This document shows, in pieces, positions 32,248-41,721 of a stretch of 64,000 bases of DNA. Source of the DNA: Streptomyces sp. NBC_00286 (lineage in GTDB: Bacteria; Actinomycetota; Actinomycetes; Streptomycetales; Streptomycetaceae); NCBI RefSeq assembly GCF_036173125.1, contig NZ_CP108054.1:3596001-3660000 (forward strand), in the 5' to 3' direction. A program made the translations under genes and the position numbers. The first letter of the stretch is position 1. The number at the start of each line of letters is the position of its first letter. The notes beneath the pieces were generated by a model, which worked only from the letters and a program-made list of their open reading frames with translations, was not told where the DNA came from and made no database searches.

Positions 32248-33846
32248 ATGTCCGAGCCGGAACAGCTGCAAGAGATCGACATCCACACCACCGCGGGCAA
32301 GCTCGCGGATCTGCGGCGCCGTATCGAGGAGGCGACGCACGCCGGCTCGGCGCGTGCCGTCGAAAAGCAGCACGCCAAGGGCAAGTTGACAGCTCGTGAG
32401 CGGATCGAGCTGCTCATGGACGAGGGGTCCTTCGTCGAGCTGGACGAGTTCACGCAGCACCGTTCGACGGACTTCGGCATGGAGAAGAACCGGCCGTACG
32501 GCGACGGGGTCGTGACCGGTTACGGCACGGTCGACGGCCGCCCGGTGGCCGTGTTCTCGCAGGACTTCACCGTGTTCGGCGGCGCCCTGGGCGAGGTCTT
32601 CGGGCAGAAGATCATGAAGGTGATGGACTTCGCACTGAAGACCGGCTGCCCGTTCATCGGCATCAACGACTCCGGCGGCGCCCGCATCCAGGAGGGCGTC
32701 TCGGCGCTCGGCATGTACGGCGAGATCTTCCGCCGCAACACCCACGCCTCCGGGGTGATCCCGCAGATCAGCCTGATCGTCGGCCCGTGCGCGGGCGGCG
32801 CGGTCTACTCCCCCGCGATCACCGACTTCACGGTGATGGTCGACCAGACCTCGCACATGTTCATCACGGGCCCGGACGTGATCAAGACGGTGACGGGCGA
32901 GGACGTCGGCTTCGAGGAGCTGGGCGGCGCCCGCACCCACAACGCCACCTCGGGCGTGGCCCATCACATGGCGGGCGACGAGAAGGACGCGATCGAGTAC
33001 ATCAAGTCGCTGCTGTCCTACCTCCCGTCGAACAACCTCAGCGAGCCGCCCGCCTTCCCCGAGGAGGCGGACCTGGCGCTCACGGACGAGGACCGCGAGC
33101 TGGACACGCTCGTACCGGACAGCGCGAACCAGCCGTACGACATGCACACAGTGATCGAACACGTCCTGGACGACGCCGAGTTCTTCGAGACGCAGCCGCT
33201 GTACGCGCCGAACATCCTCACCGGCTTCGGCCGCGTCGAGGGCCACCCGGTGGGCATCGTGGCCAACCAGCCGATGCAGTTCGCGGGCTGCCTGGACATC
33301 AAGGCGAGCGAGAAGGCGGCACGCTTCGTGCGCACCTGCGACGCCTTCAACGTCCCGGTGATCACCTTCGTCGACGTCCCCGGCTTCCTGCCGGGCGTCG
33401 ACCAGGAGCACGACGGCATCATCCGCCGCGGCGCCAAGCTGATCTACGCGTACGCCGAGGCGACCGTCCCGCTGATCACGGTGATCACCCGCAAGGCGTT
33501 CGGCGGCGCGTACGACGTCATGGGCTCCAAGCACCTGGGCGCCGATCTCAACCTCGCCTGGCCGACGGCCCAGATCGCCGTGATGGGGGCGCAGGGCGCG
33601 GTCAACATCCTGCACCGCCGCACCATCGCGGCCGCGCCCGAGGAGGAGCGCGAGGAGGTCCGCCGGCGACTGATCCAGGAGTACGAGGACCGGCTCCTCA
33701 ACCCCTACGCGGCAGCCGAGCGCGGCTACATCGACGGCGTGATCATGCCGTCCGAGACCCGCTCCCATGTCGTACGGGGCCTGCGTCAGCTGCGTACGAA
33801 GCGGGAATCCCTGCCTCCGAAGAAGCACGGCAACATCCCCCTGTAG
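32248..33846 (+). CDS. pccB: Acyl-CoA carboxylase beta subunit (propionyl-CoA type)
   Basis: 532 aa carboxyltransferase of the crotonase-like fold. Characteristic parts: [64 protein letters not shown] and [18 protein letters not shown]. It moves the carboxyl group from biotin to propionyl-CoA (or acetyl-CoA), giving methylmalonyl-CoA for polyketides and the TCA cycle. The epsilon-subunit gene follows after 21 bp, and the biotinylated alpha subunit (accA2) is 2 kb away. It corresponds to PccB of S. coelicolor as I recall. Confidence 0.93.
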   Translation: MSEPEQLQEIDIHTTAGKLADLRRRIEEATHAGSARAVEKQHAKGKLTARERIELLMDEGSFVELDEFTQHRSTDFGMEKNRPYGDGVVTGYGTVDGRPVAVFSQDFTVFGGALGEVFGQKIMKVMDFALKTGCPFIGINDSGGARIQEGVSALGMYGEIFRRNTHASGVIPQISLIVGPCAGGAVYSPAITDFTVMVDQTSHMFITGPDVIKTVTGEDVGFEELGGARTHNATSGVAHHMAGDEKDAIEYIKSLLSYLPSNNLSEPPAFPEEADLALTDEDRELDTLVPDSANQPYDMHTVIEHVLDDAEFFETQPLYAPNILTGFGRVEGHPVGIVANQPMQFAGCLDIKASEKAARFVRTCDAFNVPVITFVDVPGFLPGVDQEHDGIIRRGAKLIYAYAEATVPLITVITRKAFGGAYDVMGSKHLGADLNLAWPTAQIAVMGAQGAVNILHRRTIAAAPEEEREEVRRRLIQEYEDRLLNPYAAAERGYIDGVIMPSETRSHVVRGLRQLRTKRESLPPKKHGNIPL

Positions 33847-33867
33847 GGCACCAGTTTGGGAGCGGTC

Positions 33868-34074
33868 ATGATCAAGGTCGTACGGGGCAATCCGACCCCG
33901 GAGGAGCTGGCCGCCGCACTGGCGGTGGTCCAGGCGCGCGCCGCGGCGGTGGCCGCCGCCCCGTCCGGCGCGCCCCGCGAGCCGGACGCCTGGGCGGACC
34001 CCGCCCGGGTGGCGATGGGCCGGCTGCCCGCGCCGGGGCCGAGGGCGTGGGGGCGTACGTACTGGCCCGGATAG
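33868..34074 (+). CDS. pccE: Acyl-CoA carboxylase epsilon subunit
   Basis: 68 aa from ATG 33868, with GGGAGCGG just upstream. IKVVRGNPTPEELAAALAVV is the signature of small AccE/PccE subunits, and the end RAWGRTYWPG is also typical. In Streptomyces this subunit binds the alpha/beta complex and raises its activity. It is translated from the same mRNA as pccB. Confidence 0.9.
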   Translation: MIKVVRGNPTPEELAAALAVVQARAAAVAAAPSGAPREPDAWADPARVAMGRLPAPGPRAWGRTYWPG

Positions 34075-34146
34075 GGGCACGTGTCCTACGCAAGATGAGT
34101 ACGGGTACTCAGGCGGCCGGGCCCGGCGCGGAGTCACGATCGTGGA

Positions 34147-34275
34147 ATGCTGTGGTCCGACCCCGAGAACGAGCCGCCCAAGGAACTGCGCGACATGCAG
34201 GACATGTTGCGGCGGCTGGGGATTTTCTTGGCGTTGGCGATGGTGGTCGCGATGATCGTGCTCGGCGTCATGTGA
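34147..34275 (+). CDS. 42-aa single-pass membrane protein
   Basis: Starts [17 protein letters not shown], continues QDMLRRLG and ends in one hydrophobic helix ([17 protein letters not shown]). The ribosome site is weak (CGTGGA). It lies between pccE and maf, all in one direction and closely spaced, so it is probably in the same operon. Short proteins of this form occur at this place in other streptomycetes as I recall, but no function is known. Confidence 0.65.
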   Translation: MLWSDPENEPPKELRDMQDMLRRLGIFLALAMVVAMIVLGVM

Positions 34276-34336
34276 GCCGCCGCCGGTCGCCGGGCGGTCG
34301 GTGACCGCCCCGGACGCCCCTCGCTACGCTGGCCGC

Positions 34337-34957
34337 ATGACTGATCAGCCGCGCCGTCGACTCGTCCTCGCCTCCCAGTCCCCCGCCCGGCTCGCACTGC
34401 TGAGGCAGACCGGCTTCGACCCCGAGGTCATCGTCAGCGGGGTCGACGAGGAGGCCGTGACCGCTCCCACCCCCGCCGAGCTGGCACGCGCGCTCGCCGA
34501 GGCGAAGGCCTCGGTGGTGGCGGCGAAGCCCGAGCTCAAGGGCGCCCTGGTGATCGGCTGCGACTCGGTGCTCGACCTGGACGGCGAGGCGCTCGGCAAG
34601 CCCGCGGACGCCGAGGAGGCCACCGCGCGCTGGAAGTCGATGCGCGGGCGCGCGGGCACGCTGCAGACGGGGCACTGCGTGTACGACACGGTGACGGGAC
34701 GGTACGCCTCGGCGACCGCGTCCACGGTGGTCCGGTTCGGCGAGCCTACGGACGCCGAGATCGCCGCGTACGTCGCCTCGGGCGAACCCCTCTACGTGGC
34801 CGGGGCGTTCACGCTCGACGGCCGCTCGGCCCCGTTCATCGAGGGCATCGATGGGGACCACGGCAACGTCATCGGGATCTCCCTGCCGATGCTGCGCCGA
34901 CTGCTGGCCCAACTGGGCGTCGGCATCACGGAGTTGTGGACGCCGCGGGAGAGTTGA
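34337..34957 (+). CDS. maf: Maf family nucleotide pyrophosphatase
   Basis: 206 aa from ATG 34337. The family motif [14 protein letters not shown] at the start, [25 protein letters not shown] and [20 protein letters not shown] with [17 protein letters not shown] near the end. Maf proteins hydrolyse non-canonical or canonical nucleoside triphosphates and are linked to control of septation. It follows the carboxylase genes in one transcription direction. Confidence 0.92.
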   Translation: MTDQPRRRLVLASQSPARLALLRQTGFDPEVIVSGVDEEAVTAPTPAELARALAEAKASVVAAKPELKGALVIGCDSVLDLDGEALGKPADAEEATARWKSMRGRAGTLQTGHCVYDTVTGRYASATASTVVRFGEPTDAEIAAYVASGEPLYVAGAFTLDGRSAPFIEGIDGDHGNVIGISLPMLRRLLAQLGVGITELWTPRES

Positions 34958-34963
34958 CGCCGA

Positions 34964-35440
34964 TCAGGAGGCCGTGGGTGCCGTCGGCCTGACCGTGGAG
35001 CCCGGCCCGTCACCTTGCCCGGGCACGGCATCGGAGACGTCGGTCCCGCCTTCACGGTCGTACGCCATGAAGATCAGCACGATCAGCCCGCACACGACCA
35101 TCATGAAGGCGAACGCGCCCCAGCCCACCAGTCCGACCGCGAACGCGCCGAGCAGGCCGTGCACGACCGCCGCGCTGATGAGCACGATGCGGCCGAGACC
35201 GGCGGGGGCGCGGTCGCGCAGGGCGACGCGCAGGGCGACGAAGCCGCAGAAGGCGAAGTAGAGGCCGAAGATCAGGCCCGCGACCTTCGAGGAGACGGAC
35301 ATCATCCCCGCGTCGAGCCCGGCGAGGGACATCTCCTGGCGGTCGACGACGACTCCCATGAACCAGTTGACCAGTGCGATGCCCACCGCCTCCGCGAAGA
35401 GCACGATCGCGGCCACCCACGCCACCGGCCTGCGTACCAC
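34964..35440 (-). CDS. Four-helix membrane protein, unknown function
   Basis: 158 aa if started at GTG 35440; the open frame extends further upstream, but that part crosses a palindromic repeat and looks non-coding. Helices: VAWVAAIVLFAEAVGIALVN, VAGLIFGLYFAFCGFVAL, IVLISAAVVHGLLGAFAVGL and AFAFMMVVCGLIVLIFMAY. A Pro/Gly-rich hydrophilic tail follows. Convergent with maf, 6 bp apart. The GTG start is a judgement; GGTGGGGG lies close before it. Confidence 0.7.
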   Translation of the reverse strand: MVRRPVAWVAAIVLFAEAVGIALVNWFMGVVVDRQEMSLAGLDAGMMSVSSKVAGLIFGLYFAFCGFVALRVALRDRAPAGLGRIVLISAAVVHGLLGAFAVGLVGWGAFAFMMVVCGLIVLIFMAYDREGGTDVSDAVPGQGDGPGSTVRPTAPTAS

Positions 35441-35852
35441 CGGCCCCCACCCACTTTCGACTTCCGTTCTACCGAGGCTTGCGTTACCCCTAGTAGCGTT
35501 TGATACATCGCGAACGCTACATGGGGGTCCCCCCGGCTCGAGCGAAGTCGAGAGTTGGGGGAGGGTAAACGTCGGGACAAGGGATCTACCTAAGGCAAAG
35601 ATTCGTTCGCCCATTCGTAGGAACTCCACAAAGAAACGGAGTGGCCCGCAGCACGCTCTCACAGAGACCTTGGCCACATCAGAAGGCTAGGGTTCTTGGG
35701 AAGCCCCCTGCGTACCGCGGTGCGACAAGGGATTTCGCGGGCGAGCAGGCCTCGTATCACGCTCCGTGTGGGCAAGCTCACCATCGGGGATGGGTCGAAA
35801 CGACGTGTCGGCAGTCCCTAAAATCGGCTTGTTTCAAGGAGAGGGAGCCAAC
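35441..35852. other. Intergenic region with a palindromic repeat
   Basis: 412 bp between the membrane protein gene and accA2. It holds the repeat at 35523-35565 and the accA2 ribosome site (AAGGAGAGGGAG). I see no further gene; the start of the accA2 transcript could not be placed. Confidence 0.5.
35523..35565. repeat. Dispersed GGGGG...CCCCC palindromic repeat
   Basis: GGGGGTCCCCCC followed by GGCTCGAGCGAAGTCGAGAG and TTGGGGGA. The same unit appears inverted at 60238-60275 and in shortened form at 63048-63080. It can form two overlapping hairpins and lies before the membrane-protein start. Confidence 0.75.
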
Positions 35853-37607
35853 GTGCGCAAGGTGTTGATCGCCAATCGTGGCGAAATCGCTGTCCGTGTC
35901 GCCCGGGCGTGCCGAGACGCCGGTATCGCGAGCGTGGCGGTGTACGCCGAGCCGGACCGGGACGCACTGCATGTGCGGGCCGCGGACGAGGCGTTCGCCC
36001 TGGGCGGTGACACTCCGGCCACCAGTTACCTGGACATGACCAAGGTGCTCCAGGCGGCCAAGGACTCGGGGGCGGACGCGATCCACCCCGGCTACGGCTT
36101 CCTCTCGGAGAACGCGGACTTCGCGCAGGCGGTGCTGGACGCCGACCTGATCTGGATCGGCCCGCCCCCACAGGCGATCCGCGACCTGGGCGACAAGGTC
36201 GCCGCCCGGCACATCGCGCAGCGCGCCGGCGCCCCGCTGGTGGCGGGCACCCCGGACCCGGTGAACGGCGCCGAGGAGGTCGTGGCCTTCGCCGAGGAGC
36301 ACGGCCTGCCGATCGCGATCAAGGCGGCGTTCGGCGGCGGCGGTCGCGGTCTGAAGGTGGCCCGCACCCTTGAAGAGGTCCCCGAGCTGTACGACTCCGC
36401 GGTCCGCGAGGCGGTCGCCGCCTTCGGCCGCGGCGAGTGCTTCGTGGAGCGCTACCTGGACAAGCCGCGCCACGTGGAGACCCAGTGCCTGGCCGACCAG
36501 CACGGCAACGTCGTCGTCGTCTCGACCCGTGACTGCTCCCTGCAGCGCCGCCACCAGAAGCTGGTCGAGGAGGCCCCGGCGCCGTTCCTGACCGAGGAGC
36601 AGAACAAGCAGCTGTACGCGGCCTCCAAGGCGATCCTCAAGGAGGCCGGGTACGTCGGTGCCGGCACCGTGGAGTTCCTGGTGGGCGTGGACGGCACGAT
36701 CTCCTTCCTGGAGGTCAACACCCGTCTGCAGGTGGAGCACCCGGTCACCGAAGAAGTCACCGGCATCGACCTGGTCCGCGAGATGTTCCGCATCGCCGAC
36801 GGCGAGGAACTGGGCTACGACGACCCGGCGATCCGCGGCCATTCCTTCGAGTTCCGCATCAACGGCGAGGACCCCGGCCGCAACTTCCTGCCCGCCCCCG
36901 GCACGGTCACGACCTTCGCGCCGCCGTCGGGTCCGGGCGTGCGCCTGGACGCGGGCGTGGAGTCCGGCGCGGTGATCGGCCCGGCCTGGGACTCACTGCT
37001 CGCCAAGCTGATCGTCACCGGCGCCACCCGTGAGCAAGCCCTGCAGCGGGCCGCCCGTGCGCTGGCCGAGTTCCAGGTCGAGGGCATGGCCACGGCCATC
37101 CCCTTCCACCGCGCGGTCGTCGCTGACCCCGCGTTCACCAGCAACCCGTTTAGGGTGCACACCCGCTGGATCGAGACCGAGTTCGTCAACGAGATCAAGC
37201 CCTTCGCCGCTCCGGTGGACACGGAAGCGGAGGAGGAGCCGGGGCGCGAGACGGTCGTCGTCGAGGTCGGCGGCAAGCGGCTGGAGGTCTCCCTGCCGTC
37301 CTCACTGGGCATGTCCCTGGCCCGTACGGGGCTTGCGGCGGGCGCCAAGCCGAAGCGCCGCGCGGCGAAGAAGTCGGGTCCCGCCGCGTCCGGCGACACC
37401 CTTGCCTCTCCGATGCAAGGCACCATCGTCAAGGTGGCCGTCGAGGAGGGCCAGGAGGTCAAGGAGGGCGACCTGGTCGTCGTCCTGGAGGCCATGAAGA
37501 TGGAACAGCCGCTGAACGCGCACCGCTCCGGCACCATCAAGGGCTTGAGCGCGGAGATCGGTGCGTCGATCACTTCGGGCGCGGTGATCTGCGAGATCAA
37601 GGACTGA
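35853..37607 (+). CDS. accA2: Acyl-CoA carboxylase alpha subunit (biotin carboxylase + BCCP)
   Basis: 584 aa from GTG 35853, 5 nt after GGGAG. Biotin carboxylase domain at 1-450 ([23 protein letters not shown]-grasp loop [44 protein letters not shown]). The C-terminal BCCP domain has EAMKMEQPL, whose Lys549 is biotinylated. It carboxylates biotin with bicarbonate and ATP and serves both acetyl- and propionyl-CoA carboxylases. S. coelicolor has two nearly identical alpha genes, accA1 and accA2; position here fits accA2. Confidence 0.93.
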   Translation: MRKVLIANRGEIAVRVARACRDAGIASVAVYAEPDRDALHVRAADEAFALGGDTPATSYLDMTKVLQAAKDSGADAIHPGYGFLSENADFAQAVLDADLIWIGPPPQAIRDLGDKVAARHIAQRAGAPLVAGTPDPVNGAEEVVAFAEEHGLPIAIKAAFGGGGRGLKVARTLEEVPELYDSAVREAVAAFGRGECFVERYLDKPRHVETQCLADQHGNVVVVSTRDCSLQRRHQKLVEEAPAPFLTEEQNKQLYAASKAILKEAGYVGAGTVEFLVGVDGTISFLEVNTRLQVEHPVTEEVTGIDLVREMFRIADGEELGYDDPAIRGHSFEFRINGEDPGRNFLPAPGTVTTFAPPSGPGVRLDAGVESGAVIGPAWDSLLAKLIVTGATREQALQRAARALAEFQVEGMATAIPFHRAVVADPAFTSNPFRVHTRWIETEFVNEIKPFAAPVDTEAEEEPGRETVVVEVGGKRLEVSLPSSLGMSLARTGLAAGAKPKRRAAKKSGPAASGDTLASPMQGTIVKVAVEEGQEVKEGDLVVVLEAMKMEQPLNAHRSGTIKGLSAEIGASITSGAVICEIKD

Positions 37608-37638
37608 CACCTCGGTGGTTGGGGCGGGGGGTTTCTTT

Positions 37639-38370
37639 CCCCAGCCCCGCCCCTTCCCGAAACTGGGGGCTGCGCCCCAGGCCCCTGGGTGGGGCGCCTA
37701 CGGCGGGTGGGTGGGTTCGTGGGGGTGGGTGCCTACCGGGGTGGGGGTGACAGTCGTGTCGCGGCTGCGGGTGCGTTGTGGCTGGTCGCGCAGTTCCCCG
37801 CGCCCCTGAAAAGCCTGCGACTGCCAGCACCCCGACGAGCAAGCGACACGAGAAAGCCCGCGCCCCGAGAAGGCGCCGGCGCCCAGAGCAAGCCCGCCCC
37901 CCGGAGGGCGGCCGCGGACCGGACAAGCCCGCGCCCCGAGCAAGCCCGTGGCCGGGAAAGCCAGCCCCCAGAGGGAGCCCGGACCCCCGACTACCGGCAG
38001 CTTCTCGCCGGTGGGAGGGGACGTGGGCCGGTGCGTCCTATGCCCGTCGCTTAGCTTCGGTCTGGGCACACCAGCACCCTGTGGAAGCACGGGGCCGTAT
38101 GCCCTGTTGGCGACGGGCTGACGCACCGGCCCGCGGCCCCGCACCCACCAACCACCCAAGGGGCGCGGGGAACTGCGCGAGCAACCACACTCAACCCGCA
38201 CCCGCCCAACCGCCGGAGGCACCCCGCGGGGAACTGCGCGAGCAACCACCCACACACCCGCACCCGCCCAACCGCCGGAGGCACCCCGCGGGGAACTGCG
38301 CGACCAGCCACAACGAACCGTCAGTCGACAACGAACCCAACCCGCCACGAACCCATTCCGCCCAACCGCC
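37639..38370 (-). repeat. Composite intergenic element, copy B (inverted)
   Basis: About 730 bp between convergent accA2 and the DeoR gene. In reverse order to copies A and C it holds the CTGGGGGC hairpin with CCCGCCCCTTCCCGAAACTG (37645-37690), GACAGTCGTGTCGCGGCTG, CGCGCAGTTCCCCGCGCCCC, a GC-rich variable stretch, the 108-nt module and three roughly 61-bp units beginning GGGGAACTGCGCGAGCAACC (38166-38370). No gene is seen in the interval. Confidence 0.8.
38025..38132 (-). repeat. 108-nt triple-stem module, copy B (inverted)
   Basis: Outer stem GGGCCGGTGCGTC/GACGCACCGGCCC (38025-38037 with 38120-38132), middle stem CCCGTCGC/GCGACGGG, inner stem GGGCA/TGCCC. Length is identical to the other two copies. 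Confidence 0.78.
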
Positions 38371-38377
38371 GGAGGCA

Positions 38378-39352
38378 TCAGCGCCGCCGCATATCCGCAA
38401 CCCGCGCCCGCTCACTCTGGGGCTGATCCCCAAGCACCCCCGCGGCGCTCCGCAACTGCGGCCCCCCGCCGGGCATTTGCCCCCGCCGCGGCCCGGGCAG
38501 CGGCACATCCCGGCGCGGCGGCGGCTGACGCCCCGCCGAACCCGCCGGCCCCGTGTCACCGCCCGCCCCACCCGAGCCGGCGACAGCAATCTGCACGCCC
38601 TGATCCGCCAGCGCCTGCAACTCGGTGACCGCACGGTCGTCATGGCCGGGCGGCTCGTCCGTGACCAACCGCGTGATCACATCCGTAGGCACCGTCTGGA
38701 ACATCGTGTCGGTGCCGAGCTTGGTGTGATCGGCGAGGACGACGACCTCCGCGGCGGCCTGGACCAGCGCGCGGTCGACGGACGCCGACAGCATGTTGGA
38801 GGTGGACAGGCCGCGCTCGGCGGTCAGTCCGCTTCCGGACAGGAAGGCCCGCGACACCCGCAGCCCCTGCAAGGACTGTTCGGCGCCGCTGCCCACCAAC
38901 GCGTAGTTGGAACCGCGCAGGGTGCCGCCGGTCATCACGACCTCGACGCGGTTGGCGTGGGCCAACGCCTGAGCCACCAGCAGGGAGTTGGTGACGACGG
39001 TCAGCCCGGGCACCCGCGCGAGCCGGCGGGCCAGCTCCTGCGTGGTGGTGCCCGCCCCGACCACGATGGCCTCGCCTTCTTCGACGAGACTCGCGGCGAG
39101 ATCGGCGATGGCCGTCTTCTCGGCGGTCGCGAGATGTGACTTCTGCGGAAAGCCGGACTCTCGCGTGAACCCGCCCGGCAATACCGCACCGCCATGCCGG
39201 CGGTCGAGGAGTCCTTCTGCCTCCAGTGCGCGCACGTCCCGCCGTACGGTCACTTCAGAGGTCTGGACGACGCGGGCGAGCTCACGGAGCGACACGGCCC
39301 CGTTCGCTCGCACCATTTCGAGGATCAATTGGCGACGTTCTGCAGCGAACAC
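38378..39352 (-). CDS. DeoR-family transcriptional regulator
   Basis: 324 aa, GTG start. The winged helix at residues 1-60 is classical (RRQLILEMVRANGAVSLREL, TSEVTVRRDVRALEAEGLLD). The DeoR sensor domain follows (VVGAGTTTQELARRLARVPG, TVVTNSLLVAQALAH, VDRALVQAAAEVVVLADHTK), which binds sugar phosphates in relatives. The last 70 residues are a Pro/Gly/Arg-rich, probably disordered extension that runs up to the composite repeat. It lies within 21 kb of three genes (PNP, deoC, add) sharing a 12-bp operator, so it is a candidate regulator of nucleoside catabolism; this is inference. Confidence 0.88.
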   Translation of the reverse strand: MFAAERRQLILEMVRANGAVSLRELARVVQTSEVTVRRDVRALEAEGLLDRRHGGAVLPGGFTRESGFPQKSHLATAEKTAIADLAASLVEEGEAIVVGAGTTTQELARRLARVPGLTVVTNSLLVAQALAHANRVEVVMTGGTLRGSNYALVGSGAEQSLQGLRVSRAFLSGSGLTAERGLSTSNMLSASVDRALVQAAAEVVVLADHTKLGTDTMFQTVPTDVITRLVTDEPPGHDDRAVTELQALADQGVQIAVAGSGGAGGDTGPAGSAGRQPPPRRDVPLPGPRRGQMPGGGPQLRSAAGVLGDQPQSERARVADMRRR

Positions 39353-39519
39353 GAAACTGACAGTAACCCCAACGACCGTCTGCTTTCAGCAGTTTGCGCC
39401 GAATAACAGAAGTTGTTCGCACGGCAGCGCGGAAAGTGGTATACGCGTCCGCTCCCGCTGTCCACGGCCCTTGAAGAAGCGACAACTCCCCGTGACCAGC
39501 GAGGAGTTGCTTTCGGCCG

Positions 39520-40968
39520 TCAGGCGTCGAGCTCGGTCTTGCGGGTGTGCAGCTGCCGGGCCACCTCGGCGATCGAGCCCGAAAGGGATGGGTACACGGT
39601 GAAGGCGTTCGCGATCTGTTCGACGGTCAGGTTGTTGTCGACCGCGATCGAGATCGGATGGATCAGTTCCGAGGCACGCGGCGAGACGACGACTCCGCCG
39701 ACGACGATCCCGGTGCCCGGCCGGCAGAAGATCTTGACGAAGCCGTCCCGGATGCCCTGCATCTTGGCGCGCGGGTTGCGCAGCAGCGGCAGCTTCACGA
39801 CCCGGGCGTCGATGACGCCGCCGTCGACGTCCGCCTGCGAGTAGCCGACGGTCGCGATCTCGGGGTCGGTGAAGACGTTCGAGGACACGGTCTTCAGGTT
39901 CAGCGGGGCGACCGCGTCGCCGAGGAAGTGGTACATGGCGATACGGCCCTGCATCGCCGCCACGGAGGCGAGCGCGAAGACACCGGTGACGTCACCGGCC
40001 GCGTACACGCCTGGAGCCGTAGTCCGGGACACCTTGTCCGTCCAGATGTGCCCGGACTCCTTCACCTTGACGCCGGCGCCTTCGAGACCCATGCCATGGC
40101 TGTTGGGGATGGCGCCGACGGCCATCAGGCAGTGCGAGCCGGTGATGACGCGTCCGTCGGACAGCGTCACCTCGACCCGGTCGCCGACGCGCTTGGCGGA
40201 CTGGGCGCGGGAGCGCGCCAGGACGTTCATGCCGCGCCGCCGGAACACGTCCTCCAGGACGCCCGCGGCATCGGAGTCCTCACCCGGCAGCACACGATCA
40301 CGGCTGGATACGAGGGTGACCCGCGACCCGAGCGCCTGATAGGCACCGGCGAACTCGGCACCCGTAACGCCGGAGCCGACCACGATGAGTTCCTCGGGCA
40401 GCTCGTCGAGGTCGTACACCTGGGTCCAGTTCAGGATCCGCTCGCCGTCCGGCTGCGCGTCGGGCAGCTCACGCGGATGTCCGCCGGTGGCGATGAGCAC
40501 GGCATCGGCGACGAGCGTCTCCTCGCTGCCGTCCGCGGCCCGCACGATCACCTTCCGGGATCCGTCGAGGGCCTGCTGCCCGTCGAGCCGCCCGCGACCG
40601 CGCATGACCCGCGCACCGGCGCGCGTAACGGACGCGGTGATGTCGTGCGACTGGGCGAGCGCGAGCCGCTTCACCCGGCGGTTGACCTTGCCGAGATCGA
40701 CTCCGACCACCCGGGCGGGCGTATCGATGTGGGGAGTGTCGTCGGCCACAATGATGCCGAGTTCCTCGTACGAGGAGTCGAAGGTGGTCATCACCTCGGC
40801 GGTCGCGATCAGGGTCTTCGACGGCACGCAGTCGGTGAGCACCGACGCGCCGCCCAGGCCGTCGCAGTCGACGACGGTTACCTCCGCGCCGAGTTGGGCG
40901 GCCACCAGGGCCGCCTCGTATCCGCCGGGTCCGCCACCGATGATCACGATCCGAGTCACGTACTCCAT
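39520..40968 (-). CDS. lpdA: NAD(P)H-quinone dehydrogenase/flavoprotein (LpdA type)
   Basis: 482 aa from ATG 40968. FAD-binding IVIIGGGPGGYEAALVAAQL, NAD(P)-binding VVGSGVTGAEFAGAYQALGS, GVYAAGDVTGV, and a C-terminal dimerisation domain. The redox site reads GGASVLTDCVPSKT: only one Cys of the CxxxxC pair remains, so it cannot be a dihydrolipoamide dehydrogenase. This matches mycobacterial LpdA (Rv3303c), a quinone reductase tied to oxidative-stress defence. It is monocistronic and divergent from the small GGCT gene. Confidence 0.9.
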   Translation of the reverse strand: MEYVTRIVIIGGGPGGYEAALVAAQLGAEVTVVDCDGLGGASVLTDCVPSKTLIATAEVMTTFDSSYEELGIIVADDTPHIDTPARVVGVDLGKVNRRVKRLALAQSHDITASVTRAGARVMRGRGRLDGQQALDGSRKVIVRAADGSEETLVADAVLIATGGHPRELPDAQPDGERILNWTQVYDLDELPEELIVVGSGVTGAEFAGAYQALGSRVTLVSSRDRVLPGEDSDAAGVLEDVFRRRGMNVLARSRAQSAKRVGDRVEVTLSDGRVITGSHCLMAVGAIPNSHGMGLEGAGVKVKESGHIWTDKVSRTTAPGVYAAGDVTGVFALASVAAMQGRIAMYHFLGDAVAPLNLKTVSSNVFTDPEIATVGYSQADVDGGVIDARVVKLPLLRNPRAKMQGIRDGFVKIFCRPGTGIVVGGVVVSPRASELIHPISIAVDNNLTVEQIANAFTVYPSLSGSIAEVARQLHTRKTELDA

Positions 40969-41065
40969 TGTCCCGTACGCCCCACCGTGCTTCCGCCCCG
41001 GGGGCCTGCTCCCGGTGCCTCTGTTGCAGAAGAGGCGCGCGCATCGCTGCCGTACCCTCAACCCC

Positions 41066-41503
41066 ATGTCGCTCTACGCCGCATACGCCGGCAATCTCGA
41101 CCCGCGGCTCATGACGCGCCGGGCCCCGCATTCGCCGCTGCGCGCCACCGGGTGGCTCAACGGCTGGCGGCTGACCTTCGGCGGCGAGCACATGGGCTGG
41201 GAGGGCGCGCTCGCGACCATCGCGGAGGCGCCGCGCTCGCAGGTGTTCGTCGCGCTGTACGAAGTCGCTCCGCTCGACGAGGACTCCCTGGACCGCTGGG
41301 AGGGCGTCGGGCTCGACATATACCGGCGGATGCGGGTCCGTGTGCACACGCTGGAGGGCGAGGAGCCGGCGTGGGTGTACGTGCTGAACGGCTACGAGGG
41401 CGGGCTGCCTTCGGCGCGCTACCTGGGGGAGATCGCGGACGCGGCGGAGTCGGCGGGGGCGCCGCACGACTATGTGATGGAGCTGCGGAAGCGGCCTTGT
41501 TGA
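41066..41503 (+). CDS. Gamma-glutamylcyclotransferase family protein
   Basis: 145 aa from ATG 41066. It begins SLYAAYAGNLDPRLMTRRAP, the substrate-binding motif of the GGCT/AIG2-like fold (usually YGSNL; here YAGNL), with LYEVAPLDEDSLDRWEGVG and YVLNGYEGGLPSARYLGEI further on. The conserved Glu in DRWEGV is the likely general acid/base. It would act on gamma-glutamyl peptides or similar compounds. The stop codon lies inside the first unit of a tandem 16-bp repeat. Confidence 0.85.
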   Translation: MSLYAAYAGNLDPRLMTRRAPHSPLRATGWLNGWRLTFGGEHMGWEGALATIAEAPRSQVFVALYEVAPLDEDSLDRWEGVGLDIYRRMRVRVHTLEGEEPAWVYVLNGYEGGLPSARYLGEIADAAESAGAPHDYVMELRKRPC

Positions 41504-41610
41504 TCCAGGGTGCGTTGATCGTTGGGTGCGTTGATCGTTGGGTGCGTTGATCGTTGGGTGCGTTGACCCTTGGGTGCGTTGACCCTTGGGTGCGTTGATC
41601 CTTGGGTGCG
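41500..41610. repeat. Seven tandem 15-16-bp repeats before the PNP gene
   Basis: Consensus TTGATCSTTGGGTGCG. A 15-bp unit (41500-41514) overlaps the stop codon of the upstream gene, then six units of exactly 16 bp follow (41515, 41531, 41547, 41563, 41579, 41595). It ends about 75 bp before the shared operator of PNP. Confidence 0.92.
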
Positions 41611-41685
41611 GCAGCGTTCCCGGGCCGCCCCGCTCAGAAAAGACCTCAGAAAAGACAACGATCGCCAACCTGTGACCCCCAGCAT

Positions 41686-41697
41686 CTACGCGCGTAG
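41686..41697 (+). promoter_or_regulatory. CTACGCGCGTAG operator before purine nucleoside phosphorylase
   Basis: Perfect 12-bp palindrome 24 bp before GTG 41722, inside ATCTACGCGCGTAGGCAT. The identical 12-mer precedes deoC (48043-48054) and add (59335-59346). It overlaps the likely -10 region, which suggests repression by a common nucleoside-responsive regulator. Confidence 0.78.
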
Positions 41698-41721
41698 GCA
41701 TCTACCAGCTACCCTCATCGC

